Assembly (NCBI GenBank): GCA_029959085.1
Contig: JARWIR010000039.1
Span: 6,076,001 to 6,140,000, forward strand
Direction of reading: 5' to 3'
From: Nemophila menziesii
Lineage: Eukaryota; Streptophyta; Magnoliopsida; Boraginales; Hydrophyllaceae
DNA: 64,000 nucleotides
Shown here: piece by piece, positions 61,506 through 64,000 of the stretch
How positions within the stretch are numbered: position 1 is the stretch's first letter
Layout of the letters: each line of letters opens with the position of its first letter
Made by a program: the position numbers and the translations under genes
The notes under the pieces: generated by a model
Database searches by the model: none
What the model saw: the letters and a program-made list of their open reading frames with translations, nothing else
Told to the model about the DNA's origin: nothing

Positions 61506-64000
61506 AAGAATTTTTTTGTATTAAATTATTTGCTTAATATATATAAATATATTATATGGCTCTAAAATTAAATCAAATTAAAATATTCAGTCACATTAAA
61601 GGTATATATTTAGTAAAAACTTAAAAATAAAATTGTAATTATATATTTGATAGAATACATAAGTAAGTAGATGCTGATAATTAGATAGCACAAACAAACA
61701 CATTAGTTTTATGGGATTATAACTATAATAGTACGATTTTTATTGGATTTTAATTTATATATTTGGCATAAATATAATATATAATTAAATTATAGTGGGT
61801 CCATAATATTAGTTATAAATTTTCTTGAGAGATCCCAACCATGGAAGATAAAGGGATAAACTAAGCCACCTTTTATGTATAGAGACTAAGGCTAAGGATA
61901 GGGATAGGGATGAGTCTTCATTTTATTAAGGTTAGAGTAAAGATTTAAAACCTAAAGGATAGGGTTAGGGTTATTGTTAAGGTGATAAGATTTAAGGTTT
62001 AAGGTCATATATCAACACAATAATTTTTCATCTGGTTAAGATTATAATTGAGGTTTAAATAGTTTTAGGGTAGAGGTTAAAATTAAGTTTAATGTTTAAG
62101 ATTATGATATAGTTATGTATCAACATTCAAGTTTAAATTTCAAGATTTAAGGTAAAGTATACGATTTAGTATTAATTTAAAGTGTATGGTTAAAGTTATG
62201 GATTAATTAATGGTAAACGTTATTTTTTATTATATTAACATATATCCCAATAATTTTAATATTATGGTCTATAATTTTTAATTTCTTGTACACATTTGGT
62301 TAATGCTTATGACACATTTTTGTATTTAGCTTTCATGATTTTTTTTTAATTTAAATTTTATTGTTCTTGGTTTAAGACTGTTGTTCACGTTTTATGGGTT
62401 ATGAAAAAGGAAACGTGTGTTGTATTAAACAAACCAAGATTTCCTATGTTTTGTATCATTAACATCTTCATCATAATCAAATTATTGTAACACTTTAACT
62501 TTTATATATCAAATTTTATTTTGAGTTACGATTATTCTTAACTTTATATTATTCATAACATACTCTCTTCATTATCTTATGACGATTTCTTATTAACTCG
62601 AGAATTATGAATTGAGGCTTTTTGTATGAATTTAGAGTATTTCTTAATTGATATTTATTTATACGTATTTTATAATATCTCATAAAAAGCGGTTTTTACT
62701 ATAAAGACCATGTAATTTATTAGCCCTAGTTTATGAGTTACACCCGGGAAGGGTATTAAAAGGTGGAACAATATATTAGAGGTGTTTATTTCTAATATAA
62801 TAAAATAATATAGAAATTTACATAGCCGTTAAAAAGGTTAAATTCACTGGTGTCTAATAAATATATAGGAATATACGAGAGAGGTTAAGTGCCTTCTAGA
62901 GTCACAATTAATGAGAATAGTAAACATTGCTCTTATTTGAATTAATAAGAAGCTTAGGTTGAATCGAGATTCCCGGTTAATGTGATTAGTAAACATCATC
63001 TAATTCTCTTAAGCCTAAATTTTAATTCTTTGGTGAATTGGATCATCCCGGGCTAGTTTCCTACCTATGTTCGTCCCTATATTTGAATTTTATTCTTTTT
63101 AATTCTTCATTATCAAAACAACAACCAATATATATTATATTATTATACAATATTCTATTCAACGTCATTAAACACACAATATAAGTTTTACAATCCCTAT
63201 GGAGATGATAAAAGTTTTACTCTACTACTTGGAATGATCCATACAATTTTGTGGGGAGTTTCTCTCTTGGGTGTGCAAATCACCTCAAACATAGGGGGAT
63301 TCCCATTTTATTGGCATATTTGACGTGAATTGCATTAAAGGTTAAGTTAATGCTTAAAGTTAAGGTTAAGGTTAAGGTTAAGGTTAAGGTTAATGTTTAA
63401 GATTTATGATTTAAATTTTAAGGTTTAAGGTTCAAGGTTCAAGGTTCAAGGTTTAAAAACATAAGATGCGTGTGGAGTTAAAGGTTAAGGTTAATGTTAA
63501 TGTGAAGGTTTCAGGTTTAGGTTATGTTTAAGTTTAAGTTTAAGGTTTCAGGTGTAAGACTTTTATTTTAAGGGTTATGGTTAAAGATATGGTTAAGGGT
63601 ATAGCGGAAGCAAACACTTAGTTGTATAGTTTAAGGTTCATGTTTAAGGTTTACCGTTTAAGTTATAAGATTTAAGGTTAATGTTAAGTTTAAGGTTAAC
63701 ATTAAGGTTCAGGTAAAGGTTAAGGTGAACGTGAAAGCAAACACTAATTTTTTTGGTTTAAGGTTTACGGTTTAAGGTATAAGATTTAAGGTTAAGATTA
63801 AGTTTAAGGTTAAGATTAAGGTTTAGGTTAAGGTTAAGGATACGATTAAGGTTAAGGTAATTGTTAGGTAAAGGTTAAGGATAAGGTTAAGGTTGGGGTT
63901 AAAGTTAAGGTTAAAATTAAGGTTAATATTAAAGTCATGGAAAAGTAAAACATTAAATTTAGGTTTAAGGGTATGGTTAAGGTTATGGGTAAGGTTAATG
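61506..64000 (+). repeat. 6.5 kb tandem segment, second copy (cut by window end)
   Basis: 61506-63999 repeats 55006-57497 in the same order, with only scattered substitutions and one or two small indels (offset 6500 at the start, 6502 at the end). It includes the short block (61885-62215), the same internal joint (near 62450) and the start of a long hexamer block (63345 on). The left joint is at 'aagaatttttttgta'. Confidence 0.93.
63345..64000 (+). repeat. GGTTAA hexamer block 7, continuing past the window
   Basis: Near-identical to 56845-57497. Confidence 0.93.

Noticed and set aside
1..64000. CRISPR arrays, bacterial operons, rRNA and intact tRNA genes
   Set aside because: None seen. Repeats are either directly tandem without spacers or dispersed, and the gene structure is that of a plant nuclear genome.

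Overview
The window looks like repeat-dominated, very AT-rich nuclear DNA of a flowering plant, most likely a dicot. The evidence is an Athila-type Ty3/gypsy pol gene, a CACTA (En/Spm, Ptta-type) transposase gene with GT-AG introns, and at least two Helitrons of one family with typical plant-style termini. No housekeeping gene, tRNA, rRNA or intact cellular gene was found. All boundaries were read by eye and should be taken as accurate to a few tens of bases, unless a terminus is stated exactly.

Layout. 1-2820: right-hand end of a CACTA DNA transposon. Its transposase gene runs on the minus strand (six coding exons between 1348 and 32), preceded by an intron-containing leader, a TATA-like site and palindromic subterminal repeats (2519-2815). 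2951-3790: a 40-bp satellite array. From 3790 to the end: a head-to-tail array of a roughly 7-8.5 kb non-coding macro-repeat. Each complete unit runs from a conserved 'cacatatccaaatattt' landmark (4016, 22248, 30817, 39162, 46793, 54115) through about 6 kb of AT-rich DNA into a 0.6-1.6 kb block of degenerate GGTTAA hexamers. Units are scarred by deletions, (TA)n expansions and internal duplications.

Insertions in the array. 9774-13022 is a 5'-truncated Athila pol fragment, broken by a stop and a frameshift, followed by a GC-rich repeated tail (to about 13620). 13620-15561 is the 5' part of a minus-strand Helitron carrying gene-like fragments (a heptad-leucine coiled coil and a Ser-rich open frame). 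32081-34119 is a non-autonomous Helitron with hairpin plus CTAG end. It sits exactly between A and T, and neighbouring array units supply the unoccupied target site. This Helitron carries its own inverted (CCTTAA)n block with a perfect stretch of about 29 copies. The same block signatures occur in the macro-repeat, so the array and the Helitron share sequence history. At the right end, 55006-57497 is repeated almost unchanged at 61506-63999, a recent 6.5 kb tandem step.

The most noteworthy items are the nested structure (hexamer, higher-order block, ~1.8 kb subrepeat, ~7.6 kb unit, 6.5 kb recent duplication), its link to a Helitron family, and the telomere-like but non-canonical TTAAGG tract.
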